Below are positions 1 through 9,411 of a stretch of DNA of 62,970 nucleotides, one piece after another; position 1 is the first letter of the stretch, and every line of letters begins with the position of its first letter. Origin of the DNA: Halonatronum saccharophilum DSM 13868 (GTDB lineage Bacteria; Bacillota; Halanaerobiia; Halobacteroidales; Halobacteroidaceae); NCBI RefSeq assembly GCF_000517025.1, contig NZ_KI912097.1:609943-672912 (forward strand), read 5' to 3'. The notes below the pieces were generated by a model. It was not told the DNA's origin and did no database searches. It worked only from the letters and a program-made list of their open reading frames with translations. The position numbers were made by a program, and so were the translations under genes.

Positions 1-150
1 GCACAGATTAGATCTGATAAGAGCCGACAAGGTCCAGACAAGAGCATAAAAACCTTAGTGGCATCGAATCGCGCGAATCTAAAAGCAAATATTAAAAGCC
101 AATTAGCCACAGATAAACACTGATAAACACTGATAAAATTAAAACCTAAT
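1..150. repeat. Intergenic repeat fragment at window start
   Basis: Bases 10-60 carry the words GATAAGAGCCGACAAGG and AGACAAGAGCATAAAAACC, which recur near 1100-1150 and, as parts of longer palindromes, at 12290, 15115, 35115 and 42330. This looks like one arm of the dispersed palindromic family described at those places. Bases 110-140 contain a short tandem ACACTGATAA repeat. No gene is seen. Confidence 0.5.
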
Positions 151-167
151 GTCAAAAGAATTAAGGG

Positions 168-1042
168 GTGTTACAGCTAATATTTATGGTTTTTTTACAG
201 GCCAACGATATGATAAATTCGATAAGTGTTAAAATCAAGGTCAAGGGCTGTGTAACCATGCCCTGAAAGAAATGCCCTTGGGGTGCTGTATGTCCAGCGA
301 AGCTGGACATATCCAATGGGTGAAAGTCCCATCAAGGTAAAAGCCGAAGCCTTGTAGCACGAATGGCAATGTGGAGAGAAATCAAAATGTTGAAGTCCAT
401 TGACAAAGGTATCTAAAGGATACCGAGCAAATATGCAGACCGTAACACCAGTGAACGCATAGTAGCTTCGAAAGGGGTAAAATCTGATGGTCGAGCCTTT
501 AGCGTCTGGGCGAAGACAGAATGTATAGATGAAAATGGCTGAAACATCTATACACATCAGCGGAGTATTAGCGATGGTATGTATATAAGGATATGTTCGG
601 AACTGGAGAAGCCCTCCTTCTTCCTGTGAGAAATCACTTGAGAACTGAAGGTTCTATAATCGAGACCCGAGAAATGAACTGGAAAAGAAGAGGGTGGCGG
701 ATGGGTTTGTAGTAGCTAAAATTGTGAAGACAACAAAACTTCATATAGCGAAGAGACCCTACTATTAATAAATTCTCCGACACTAGAGGAGGTAAGGATG
801 AAATGATAAAAGCATCCATCAATTTACAAGACTTGAGAAGGAGAATATATCTTAAACTGAACGTGAAATACCTACTGGAAATGGATTAGCTAATTACATA
901 GTGAAAGTTGAAAGTAGTTTAACCTAATAAGGTTTAATGATGAAGTTAATAGGAAAGCCGTATGCGGGAGAACCGCACGTACGGTTTGAGGTGGCGGGGA
1001 CTGGGAATCTAACTTAGTTAATGCACCAGACTTCGACCCTAC
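168..1042 (+). ncRNA. ORF-less group II intron (full-length copy)
   Basis: A group II intron domain V hairpin lies at about 954-989 (AAGCCGTATGCGGG, GAGA-type loop, CCGCACGTACGGTTT), followed by a domain VI-like stretch ending CGACCCTAC at 1042. Upstream sequence is structured, RNA-like and has no reverse transcriptase frame; the long antisense frame is not a believable gene. The 3' end is fixed well because the flank starting AATGGACACG reappears at 1416 beside a truncated copy. The 5' end is uncertain. One reading starts at GTGTTAC (168), because 225-287 resembles domain I of the intron at 7446 (GTAAC..GCCCTGA..CTTGGGGTGC). The other starts at GTATG (288), since the second copy is missing exactly 288-1042. 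With no ORF it would need a maturase from elsewhere. Confidence 0.7.
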
Positions 1043-1306
1043 AATGGACACGAATAGGCACTAATAAAGTCAAGAGATAAAAATCAAAGGATATACTCTG
1101 ACAAAGGCTGGACAAGTGCCGACAAGGTCTAGACAAGAGCATAAAAACCTTTAGTGGCAGCTAATTAACGCGAATCAAGCGAATCTAAAACCAAAAATTA
1201 AGGGCCAACTGGACATAGATGAATGAAGGCAGGGCCAACGATATACAGTCACTTTGAGGTTATGGACCAACGGAAGCGAGAGTAGCCGACCAACATTCTA
1301 CTAAGG
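1043..1306. repeat. Intron flank and dispersed repeat words
   Basis: Bases 1043-1098 (AATGGACACGAATAGGCACT onward) reappear almost unchanged at 1416-1470, so this block is duplicated. It continues into GCCGACAAGGTCTAGACAAG (about 1113-1132), a word of the dispersed palindrome family. A short GGCCAACGATAT fragment at about 1225 is a third scrap of the intron-like segment. No gene is seen. Confidence 0.5.
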
Positions 1307-1415
1307 GTGTTGGTTGTTTTTTTGCAAGGCCAACGATATGACAAATACGATAAGTGTTAAAATCAAGGTCAAGGGCTGTGTAACCATGCCCTGAAAGAAA
1401 TGCCCTTGGGGTGCT
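1307..1415 (+). ncRNA. Intron-like segment lacking its interior
   Basis: Bases 1327-1415 match 199-287 nearly base for base (GGCCAACGATATGA ... CTTGGGGTGCT), then jump directly to the flank that follows the full intron at 1043. Here the segment begins GTGTTGG, and the GTTGG can pair with GCCAAC downstream, as a group II domain I stem would. It is either an intron copy that lost 755 nt internally or an unoccupied insertion site. Confidence 0.55.
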
Positions 1416-1489
1416 AATGGACACGAATAGGCACTAATAAGGTCAAGAGATAGAAATCAAAGGATATACTCTGACAAGTGCCGACAAGG

Positions 1490-1645
1490 TCAAGGACTCA
1501 ATTAACTAGATATGAAATTAAAGGTAGGTCGATAGAAGTTGCTGATATTACTTTTTTGTTGAATAAAGAAAATAAAATAAAATTATACAATTATTTTGTA
1601 ATGATTAACAGGATAAACAGTTTTTATGATGAATATTATTATTAG
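1490..1645 (+). pseudogene. Possible start-less coding remnant
   Basis: A frame without a start codon reads TRYEIKGRSIEVADITFLL and on to NKENKIKLYNYFVMINRIN before a TAG near 1643. The composition looks protein-like, but I recognise no family and there is no ribosome-binding site. It may be the tail of a gene cut by the upstream insertions. Low confidence. Confidence 0.2.
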
Positions 1646-1706
1646 GTTTATTTGTTCAAAGCCAGTAGATTTTTAAATAATATGATTTGAAAGGTGGTGA
1701 ATTCAA

Positions 1707-1919
1707 ATGAGTTCTGATATTTCTATTAAAGATCTTCAATCGAAGGACATTGATTTATTGGAGAGGGAAGAGGCAATTGCCCTTTTAAGACATTTAAAAG
1801 ATCAGTTTTCAAATAGATATGAATATTTAGTAGGAACTTGGAGTAATTCTCCAAAAGCTAAAAGTACAAAGACTGGTAAAATCGTGCCTAATAAAGAAGT
1901 AATTGATTATCTTAAATAA
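1707..1919 (+). CDS. Small hypothetical protein, 70 aa
   Basis: The start is supported by GGTGG upstream with normal spacing. The product is 70 residues: an acidic, helical N-terminal half (DLLEREEAIALLRHLKDQFS) and a basic, Ser/Thr/Lys-rich tail. There is no membrane segment and no motif I can name. It stands alone between two group II introns, ahead of the defence-like operon at 2735, with different neighbours on each side. It could be a small regulator or an element passenger; no function is proposed. Confidence 0.55.
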   Translation: MSSDISIKDLQSKDIDLLEREEAIALLRHLKDQFSNRYEYLVGTWSNSPKAKSTKTGKIVPNKEVIDYLK

Positions 1920-2081
1920 ATAAGGTGATTAATAACTTGGATTAGTCATAGATTTGAATATTTTAGTTTAAAACGTAGTAGCAAAGAGAGTTTAGCGAAA
2001 TTTAGATATCTGTCTGAATATGAGAATAGGTTAGTGGCGAGATTGTAGTTGTAATAAGTGAGCTAAGGGTTTATTGTGAAA

Positions 2082-2610
2082 GTGCGACCAACCCTTGAAA
2101 TAACAGGGTCAAATTATATCTTAGGATGTCTAAGTCTATTAAAAAATAGACGTTTATCTTAGGAGTAAAGGTAGAATTTGAGACAGTATGAATCGGTTAA
2201 GGTATAGAACTTGCTAAGCACAATGATTTTCTGAAATGGTTAGGCAGGTTAACAGCAATGTTGATACAGTAGCTAGTGGGTAGAGGAGATAGAAAGATGC
2301 GAAGGCTATCTTATAATGATATAGATAAGGGTTCAAAAATTACCTTACTCCCAAAGGAGGCTGACTTCCTAAGAGGTGGCTTGAGGTTGGAAGGGATAAG
2401 AACTTTGTGAATGTGGCAAGCCAAATTACTCTGATGAGTGGGCGACCACAGACTACTAAAGTTAACAGACTGGTATTCTGAAATGCTAGATAGCAGATTA
2501 TATCTGTTATCGCCAATCCGAAGGTTGGGTCAAGCTGCTTGAGCTGTATGACGGGAAACTGTCACGTACAGTTCTGATGGGGGAGAGGAGCCGAGAGGCT
2601 CCCGACCTAC
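2082..2610 (+). ncRNA. Short ORF-less group II intron
   Basis: It starts with the consensus GTGCGACC at 2082 and has a clear domain V at about 2538-2572 (GAGCTGTATGACGG, GAAA loop, CTGTCACGTACAGTTC). A domain VI-like hairpin GGGAGAGGAGCC/GGCTCCCGACC follows, ending CTAC at 2610. At about 529 nt with no reverse transcriptase frame it is a compact RNA-only intron. It lies about 125 nt upstream of the nuclease-like gene and 160 nt downstream of the small gene at 1707, so it interrupts no recognisable frame. Boundaries are judged from consensus ends only. Confidence 0.7.
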
Positions 2611-2734
2611 CAGATTTTAATCTAACTGTATTTTCTGTGTTAATTTTTAAATTAGGACAAGCATATAAATAATTTTTATCTTTAGAAGTTTTAGAAATAA
2701 TGACTATTAATATTGCACTAAGGGAGGGATTAAT

Positions 2735-4282
2735 TTGTCTACATCACTTATTAAAAAAGAGAAAAATTTTCATGATGCTACTCCCACTTGGAATGGATTC
2801 AATTATCAAGGGAAAGTAGCAATTTATATACTTTTAAGAGAATTAAACAATGATGATATAGACAGTTATAATAATTACTTTTTAGAGTTGGAGTGGCTTG
2901 AAGATTTTTCTATAAAGAAAAGAGATACATATATATCTATTCACCAAGTAAAAGCTTATAACAAAAGTAATTTTAGTAAATATAAAGATGCAATATTTAA
3001 TTTAATAAAGAAGGTAATAGATTATAATTTAGAAATTAAAGCATATATACATAGTTGGAAAAATATAGATGATTGGAATGAAGAGAATATAAAAGATAAA
3101 TTTAATAAAGGTATTGAGTCATTAATTGAAAAGCTTGAAACTTATATTAGTAATAAAAATAAACTAAAAAAATTTATTAATAAATTTATAAATAAAAAAC
3201 AGATGACTGATATAGAAAAAATATTAAAAGATGAAATTATTAATTATAGTAACAAGACTGAAATTATAAATATGAAAGAAGATAATAATTTTGAACAAAT
3301 CAAGGAAATAATAAAGAAAGCAATTAATATTATAGAACGAAAAAAGATATCATTATACAAAAAAATTACAAAAGGTGATAATTTTAAAGTAGTAATGAAT
3401 AATTTGAAATCAGAGTTTCATGAAATAGAGGATATAAATAATTCAATAAAAAAAGAGATAGAAATTTATTATAAAAAGCAAGGTGAAGATCATAAAATAA
3501 ATGCTTTTAATATAGAGAGAGTTTTTGAGAATTTTTTGGGTAAGATTGATGAACATATAATTCAAAGGCATAAAAATTTTCAACAAGATGAAAAATTAGT
3601 TATACCTTTTTTAGAAATAAAGAATATATTAGAAGAAGATTTAGAGCAACCTAGTAAAAAATATTTCTTATATCATTTAAAAAATGTATTTAATGATACA
3701 CGTAATAAGTATTGTAATTTTTATTGTCAAAGAGTTAAAGTACAAGGAGATTGCAATAATTGTATTTTAAAGCTTCTGATTAAAAAAATTAATAGTCTTG
3801 ATTATTATCAATTTGAGTTATTATGTAAAAATATTAGTCCTGATGTAAATGCAGAAGTAATTGATATGAAAGTTTATAAAATTTTAATGTCAGAAGATGG
3901 ACTTTTGCAATCATTTTTAACATGTTTTGAAAGAATTAGTTTAGAATATTTATGGGATAAGCATAAACCTATTTATCACTATGAAAGTAATACAGGAATA
4001 GATACATATTTACCTACAACATTACGTTCTAAGGGATCGGAAGAATTAGTAATTACTCAAATATTTACTAACCCACATTTTTTAGAAGAATTGTATGAAG
4101 TTGATAATATGATTTCTAATGATATAAACATTAATTCATTAATAGAAGAATATGCTAAAATAAAAAACACACAAATTTTTTTGAAAAAGGAGCAAGGTAT
4201 TGGTTCTAAAATAACAGAAATAGGTAATATGAGCATAATAGGTGTTGAAAAAGCAATAGAGGAGTTGAGTGATAATGAATAA
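2735..4282 (+). CDS. ABC-three-component-like protein with PD-(D/E)XK-like N-terminus
   Basis: 515 aa with a TTG start behind GGGAGGG. The N-terminus has PTWNGFNYQG (17-26), then E53/D57 and a QVK triplet (71-73) in the order E..D..QxK. That is the layout of PD-(D/E)XK nuclease-like domains in DUF4297/Cap4-type and ABC-three-component defence proteins. The middle is lysine-rich and helical, with CNFYCQ...CNNC around residue 330, a possible zinc site. The C-terminus (PTTLRSKGSEELVITQI) resembles the short C-terminal domains of such systems. It is the first gene of a tightly coupled three-gene operon with a small middle protein and a Rad50-like ATPase. I infer an anti-phage effector or target-recognition role; nuclease activity is not proven. 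Confidence 0.6.
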   Translation: MSTSLIKKEKNFHDATPTWNGFNYQGKVAIYILLRELNNDDIDSYNNYFLELEWLEDFSIKKRDTYISIHQVKAYNKSNFSKYKDAIFNLIKKVIDYNLEIKAYIHSWKNIDDWNEENIKDKFNKGIESLIEKLETYISNKNKLKKFINKFINKKQMTDIEKILKDEIINYSNKTEIINMKEDNNFEQIKEIIKKAINIIERKKISLYKKITKGDNFKVVMNNLKSEFHEIEDINNSIKKEIEIYYKKQGEDHKINAFNIERVFENFLGKIDEHIIQRHKNFQQDEKLVIPFLEIKNILEEDLEQPSKKYFLYHLKNVFNDTRNKYCNFYCQRVKVQGDCNNCILKLLIKKINSLDYYQFELLCKNISPDVNAEVIDMKVYKILMSEDGLLQSFLTCFERISLEYLWDKHKPIYHYESNTGIDTYLPTTLRSKGSEELVITQIFTNPHFLEELYEVDNMISNDININSLIEEYAKIKNTQIFLKKEQGIGSKITEIGNMSIIGVEKAIEELSDNE

Positions 4283-4997
4283 GTTGTTAGAAAAAATATT
4301 TATTGAGAGTGGATTTCGGATTTATTATCCTAAATTTTTAGAAGATGGTCAAAATAAAAATTTTTTTGCTGTCAATGAAAGCATTAATAAAAAAGAGTAT
4401 TTTTTAATAACTTTTTTTGATTATATTAGTAAGAAGAAATTGACAGATTTAATAAATCGACAAGCTTTTGAATACTATTCAAATTTAAAAAAGCTTAGTT
4501 TTTATGAGAAAGAGATGCAGAAAAATACATCTTTAATCATCTGTTTAAAAGAAAAAAAATTAACACTAGATAGAGATAAAAAGAAATCTATTTATGAAGT
4601 AGAAGAAGATTTATATAATTTTAAAAAATATGTTTTAGTTTATACAGAAAGGCAAATACAAGATTTTGAATCTAATTATATAACTTATAAGCCTAGAGAA
4701 ATTAAGTTAATAAAACATCTTCAAAATATTTTAAACAATTCTAAATCATTTAAACAATTTAAGTTTAATCTAGAGGAAGATACATTCTATAATTTAATCA
4801 CTAAACTATTTATAAAACTTCCTTTTTTAAATTTAAAAACATTAAAATCTGCAACATTGGAAAATTTGGAACAAAAAATAAAAGAAGAATTAAAGATTAT
4901 CGAGACATTTGATTTTATTGATACTATATTACAGAAAAATGAAATAGAAGATATGGATGAGGAAAATTTTCTGAGTGAAATTGGGGTGATAGAGTGA
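4275..4997 (+). CDS. Middle component of ABC-three-component-like operon
   Basis: 240 aa from ATG 4275, which overlaps the stop of the upstream gene and sits 10 nt after AGAGGAG; a GTG at 4269 is the alternative. The N-terminus (KIFIESGFRIYYPKFLEDG) is followed by alternating beta and alpha segments, with an acidic C-terminal tail. No catalytic motif is visible. Proteins of this size between a nuclease-like gene and an SMC/Rad50-like ATPase are the 'middle component' of ABC-three-component systems. I assign it from position and length, not from a recognised domain. Its stop overlaps the ATPase start (GTGA), indicating translational coupling. Confidence 0.5.
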   Translation: MNKLLEKIFIESGFRIYYPKFLEDGQNKNFFAVNESINKKEYFLITFFDYISKKKLTDLINRQAFEYYSNLKKLSFYEKEMQKNTSLIICLKEKKLTLDRDKKKSIYEVEEDLYNFKKYVLVYTERQIQDFESNYITYKPREIKLIKHLQNILNNSKSFKQFKFNLEEDTFYNLITKLFIKLPFLNLKTLKSATLENLEQKIKEELKIIETFDFIDTILQKNEIEDMDEENFLSEIGVIE

Positions 4998-7387
4998 GTA
5001 AATATAGGATAAATAAATTATATATAAATAATTTCAAGTTATTTGAAGAAGTAAAAATTGATTTTTCTAAAGGTGATATAATAATTTTAGATGGACCTAA
5101 TGGCTTTGGAAAAACTACCATCTTTGATGCGATAGAATTATTATTAACTGGAAAAATATCTAGGATGGTTGATGTTGCAGATAATAGACGTGGATGTCAT
5201 GATATTATAATTTGTAATGATGAGAATGAAGATGTATTGATTAAAGTTGAATTTGAATCATTAGAGGATAAATTTACTTTAATAAAAAAGATTGATAATA
5301 AAAACATTGAATATACCAATATGGATAGGAGGAGTTCTGAATTAAATAAATTATTTAAAACTTATAAGGTAAAAGAATTTGATTCTGAATTTAATGATAA
5401 TAAAGAAATTGAACAAAAAGATGTAGATAAATTATTTGATATAGATTTATCTAGATTTTATAGCTTATTTTATTATATTCAGCAGGAAGACAATACTTAT
5501 TTTTTAAAGAAAAATGAAAAAGAAAGAATGGATACTATAAAATATTTATTTGATACATATAAAGAAGAAAATGAATTAAAAAAATTGGAAAAAGCAAAAA
5601 ATAAATTATTAAGAATATATAAAAAAATTATGAAAAAAAAGAAGATATAAAAGAAAATATAAAGCTAAAAACAAAAATATTTCAAAAATACAAGAAGCAG
5701 ATGAAAATATTAGCTATAAATGTTTGTTTCCCGAACTAAAAATATCAAAAGAATGGGACAGAAAAAGAATAAATGTTGAGTCTAAGAAGAAAAAGGATAA
5801 ATATAAAAGGGAATTAGATGCCATTGAAAATTTTATAAAATATTTTTCAGAATTTAAGAAGGATCAATTTAATAAGAAATTAAAACTTCGATTAGAGGAT
5901 ACAAAATTACTAAAAGATACAATTATTATAGCAAACTTTATTGATGGATTTGATAAAATAAAGTAAAATATCAGATTCAAAAAAGATTAGAAAAATATAA
6001 CAAAATATTAAAAAGTAAAAAAATAGAAGATATTAATAAAAAAATTGATTTAAAAAAGTTACCTAAAAAGCTTAAACTAAATGTTGATATAAATAATATT
6101 AATCAGAAATTAAATAGTATCTTGAAATATAAAGAAAATTCTTCTGAGCTATCTAAGTTAGTTGATGAATTAAATATAACAAGGAGTTCATTAAAAGATC
6201 AATTTAATAAAATAACTAATGAAAATAATAATATAATTAATAATAGATGTCCATTATGTGGTTATGGTTGGGAGAATTATAATAAATTAATTAAACAAAT
6301 TGAAAAGAAAAAGAAGAAATTTATTGTTTTTTGTGATGAAACAATGAAAAAAGTTCAAAAAGAAATAGAAGAATTATATAGTAATCACCTAGAAGGATTA
6401 ATTTCAAGTATTGATAATTATTTAGATAAAGAAGAGAATAAAATTAACAATAATTTTTATAAGCAGTTAAGTAGTAGTTATAATAGAGTAGACAAAGTTA
6501 AAAGCTTAATTAAATTTTGTAAAAACCAAAGAATTAATTTAACAAAACACATTAATAAAAAAATTAATAGAACTATAGGAAATATCGATGAGGAAGTAGA
6601 AAAATTAAAAGAAGAGATTCGGAAAAGACATAAAATAGTTAATGAAGAATATTATTACAAAAGAAATGAAGATAATTTTGACTATTTATATAAAGAGTTA
6701 TTTAATGAAAAAGAGAAAAATGTATCAAATTTAAATATAAAACTTATAAAGCAGAAGAAATCTTATATTGATTATTTATATTACAATAATGTTATTCAAG
6801 AAATTAAAAATATGGAAGAAAATAAAGAAAAATTGGAATCTAAACTAGAAAAAATAGAAGATAAATTAAAGTCTTTAAAAAGTAGTATTAAAATTTATAA
6901 CACTTGTATAAAAGAACATTGGGGTAAAATAATTAAAAAAGTTGAGATTCCGTTCTACATATACAGTGGTAAAATTATACAAGACTATCAAAGAGGAATA
7001 GGTATATTTATAAAAGGAAGTGAAGATAAAGAAGAACTAGATAGTATAAAGTTTGTACCTAATCTAAAGACGGATCATGATGTAATAAATTATTTAAGTT
7101 CTGGTCAGTTATCTGGATTAGTAATAGCATTTACTTTGGCACTTAATAAAGTTTATGGTAATAGAAAATTAACAACTGTTTTAATAGATGATCCGGTGCA
7201 AACAATGGATGATATTAATATGGCTTGTTTTGTAGAAGTATTAAGAAATGAATTCTCAAACAAACAAATTATTATGTCGACTCATGAAGATAATGTTTCA
7301 ATGTATATGAGATATAAATTTGCTAAATATAACTTAAAGCAAGTTAGATTTAATGTAAAAGAAAGGCTTAATGATGTTTTAGGTTAA
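4994..7387 (+). pseudogene. Rad50/SMC-like ABC ATPase with two compensating frameshifts
   Basis: The reading frame starts at GTG 4994 and shifts +1 near an A8 tract (5633-5640). It then shifts back by -1 near AAAA at about 5948-5955, so the total length still equals 798 codons. The N-terminal part has Walker A GPNGFGKT (34-41). The middle is coiled-coil with a zinc-hook-like CPLCGYGW encoded near 6249. The C-terminal part has the ABC signature LSSGQLSG, Walker B TVLIDDP and an H-loop MSTHED. This is the ATPase of the operon, expected to work with the two preceding proteins in DNA sensing or processing. Either the ATPase is inactivated, or the frames come from homopolymer errors or from slippage. 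All catalytic motifs survive and only about 110 coiled-coil codons lie in the shifted frame. Confidence 0.75.
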
Positions 7388-7445
7388 TTAACTATAATTT
7401 AAAATAGTATAAACAGATTAAACTTCAGATAACATAAGGTTAGCG

Positions 7446-9319
7446 GTGCGATTTGTTGTAATTTGAAAAGAATTACCTAAAACTGATAAATGTTTTAGAA
7501 CTAAAAGACTTGACTAATCAAATGAAGAGGTAACGCCCTGAGAGAAGCGATTTTTGCTTCTTGAGGAAGTACTCTTGGGGTGCGCCTGGAAGGGTTAGAG
7601 TTGATACTCCGAACTGCAAAGTTATTATTAAGAATTACTTTGTGGTAGAGCTCGGTAAAGTCGGCTGAGAGCAACCCCTAATTATAGGAAATGTAGCTAG
7701 AGGTAGCCAAGGTTGTGATAGGTCGGACACCCATAAAATATCCAAGACTAGAATGTCTTTGTGAGAGACTGACGAAATTCCGAATGTACAGGTCTAAAGT
7801 TCAAATAACTAGAAATAGTTATATCCCTTATAGGCTTAACAACCTAACGTAATAAATTCACGGAGATTGAAGTATCTGAGGTTAAGTAAGATTCGCTAAT
7901 ATGAACAACCTTATATGATTACAGGTCATATCAAGGATACAGGCTTATAGGAGTGGTCTAAAGATATATGTACGGGAAAAGTCTTTTGGAACAAAGAAAG
8001 CTAATAACAAGGAGAGCTTAATCTCAATGAATTGGTGATAGAGTAAGGAATATATAATCTATCTTTATATTAGTGAGAGTAGTGGCACAGTACCTATGAA
8101 ACTATGATAATAAATAGTGGAGGGATAGCCATAAGTGAAATAAAATGATAATAAAAGTTATTAATATAGTAGTGCGACTTGTTGCTAAATGAAAAGTTTA
8201 GCCTAACAATGAAGTTAGAACTAAAAGACTTATTAGTCAAATGAAAGGGTAACACCTTGAAGGGCTAACAATGATACTCCGAATTGCATTATCTAAATTA
8301 AGATAGATAATGTAATAAGCTCGGTGAAGTCGGCTGAGAGCAACCCCTAATTATAGGAAAAGTGGCTAGAGGTAGTCAAGGTTGTGATAGGTCGGTTGCC
8401 TATAAAATATCTATGATTAGAATGTAGGATAATATCCTACTGACAAATCTCTGAATGTACAGGTCTAAAATTCAAATAATCAGAAATGATTATGCCAACA
8501 AAGTTTTGGCGTATATGGGGTGAGTAAGATTTGCTGTTATGAAAGTCCTTATATCCTTATAGGGGATATACTCTTAATAGAGATATACAGGCTTATAGGA
8601 GAAATCTAAGGATATATGTAAAGGTAAAGTCTTTTGGAACAAGGAAAGCTAATAACACGGAGGTCTTAATACCTATGAAGTGGTGGTATGGAAACTAATT
8701 ATAGATAACATACCTTAATATTAGTGAGAGTAGTGGTAAAGTACCGTTGAAACCTTGATAATAAGAGGTGGAGGAATAGCCACAAGTCAATGTATTAGAT
8801 TAATATAATTTTATTATTTAACACATAAGGTTCTGGTGAGACTAAGAGAGCAGGGTTAATTCCCGAAGACAGGCTTCTATAGGAACAACTAAAGGAAGTT
8901 CTAAGCGACTTATGACTACACTTAGAGAAACTTTGAGGAGCTACACACAAGCTATGAGCCAGAGTTTCGAGTTCTAAGTTAGGAAATAGTAAAATCCACA
9001 TAATTTAATACACTTGATGGAACGCCGTGTGAGGTGAAAGTCTCACGCACGGTGTGGAGCGGGGGAAAAGTTGGAGATAATATCAAATTCTTACCTATCG
9101 TTATCATTGGTTTCTGGTGAGACTAAAAGAAAGTTAGGGAAGAAAGTTTTATCTTCCAATCCTTGCCCAATGGGACTTCAATAGAAGTTTTCAGCTATAT
9201 ATGATAAATAGTAATAATTATCTTATTTTCATAGAACGCCTTGTGAAGTTGAAAACTTCATGCAGGGTGTGGAGCAGGGGAAAAAGCGGAGATAATATCA
9301 AAGTTTTACCTATTGCTAT
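7446..9319 (+). ncRNA. Outer group II intron of a twintron, interrupted at 8171/8172
   Basis: The 5' end is GTGCGATTTG at 7446. Domains I-III run to about 8135, and the sequence breaks off in domain IV at 8171. It resumes at 9105 with CATTGGTTTCTGGTGAGAC, domain V at about 9234-9272 (AACGCCTTGTGAAGTTGAAA...) and ends CTATTGCTAT at 9319. The break holds a complete second intron of the same class. Equivalent blocks in the inner intron (AGCCATAAGT versus AGCCACAAGT, and the shared TTCTGGTGAGACTAA word) let the two halves be matched. No reverse transcriptase frame exists in either intron. The site lies between the ATPase gene and the transferase-like gene at 9412. Confidence 0.75.
8172..9104 (+). 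ncRNA. Inner group II intron of a twintron
   Basis: It starts GTGCGACTTG (8172) and has domain V at about 9021-9057 (AACGCCGTGTGAGG, TGAAAG, TCTCACGCACGGTGTGG). It ends CTATCGTTAT at 9104, matching the CTATTGCTAT end of the outer intron. Its length is about 933 nt with no open frame of its own. It is closely related to the intron that contains it: both carry GGCTAGAGGTAG and TTGTGATAGGTCGG (near 7687-7734 and 8351-8395). It is inserted in the outer intron's domain IV, a position that often tolerates insertions. Confidence 0.75.
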
Positions 9320-9411
9320 ACATCACATACCAGTAGTTATAAGAAATAATAGGTTGTACAAGCATTATTTTTAGTGAATAAAAGAATAATTGAATTTGAG
9401 AGGAGTATGAA

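Noticed and set aside
195-557. Minus-strand frame of 120 codons across the first intron
   Set aside because: It lies wholly within group II intron RNA structure on the opposite strand and has no ribosome-binding site; such frames are common antisense artefacts of structured RNA.
8795-9001. Minus-strand frame within the inner intron
   Set aside because: It covers intron domains III-IV in antisense, with no start signal or protein-like motif.
7388-9411. Two separate tandem introns instead of nested ones
   Set aside because: The order is 5' end, 5' end, 3' end, 3' end, and the outer halves match an uninterrupted relative only when the inner one is removed, so nesting fits better.
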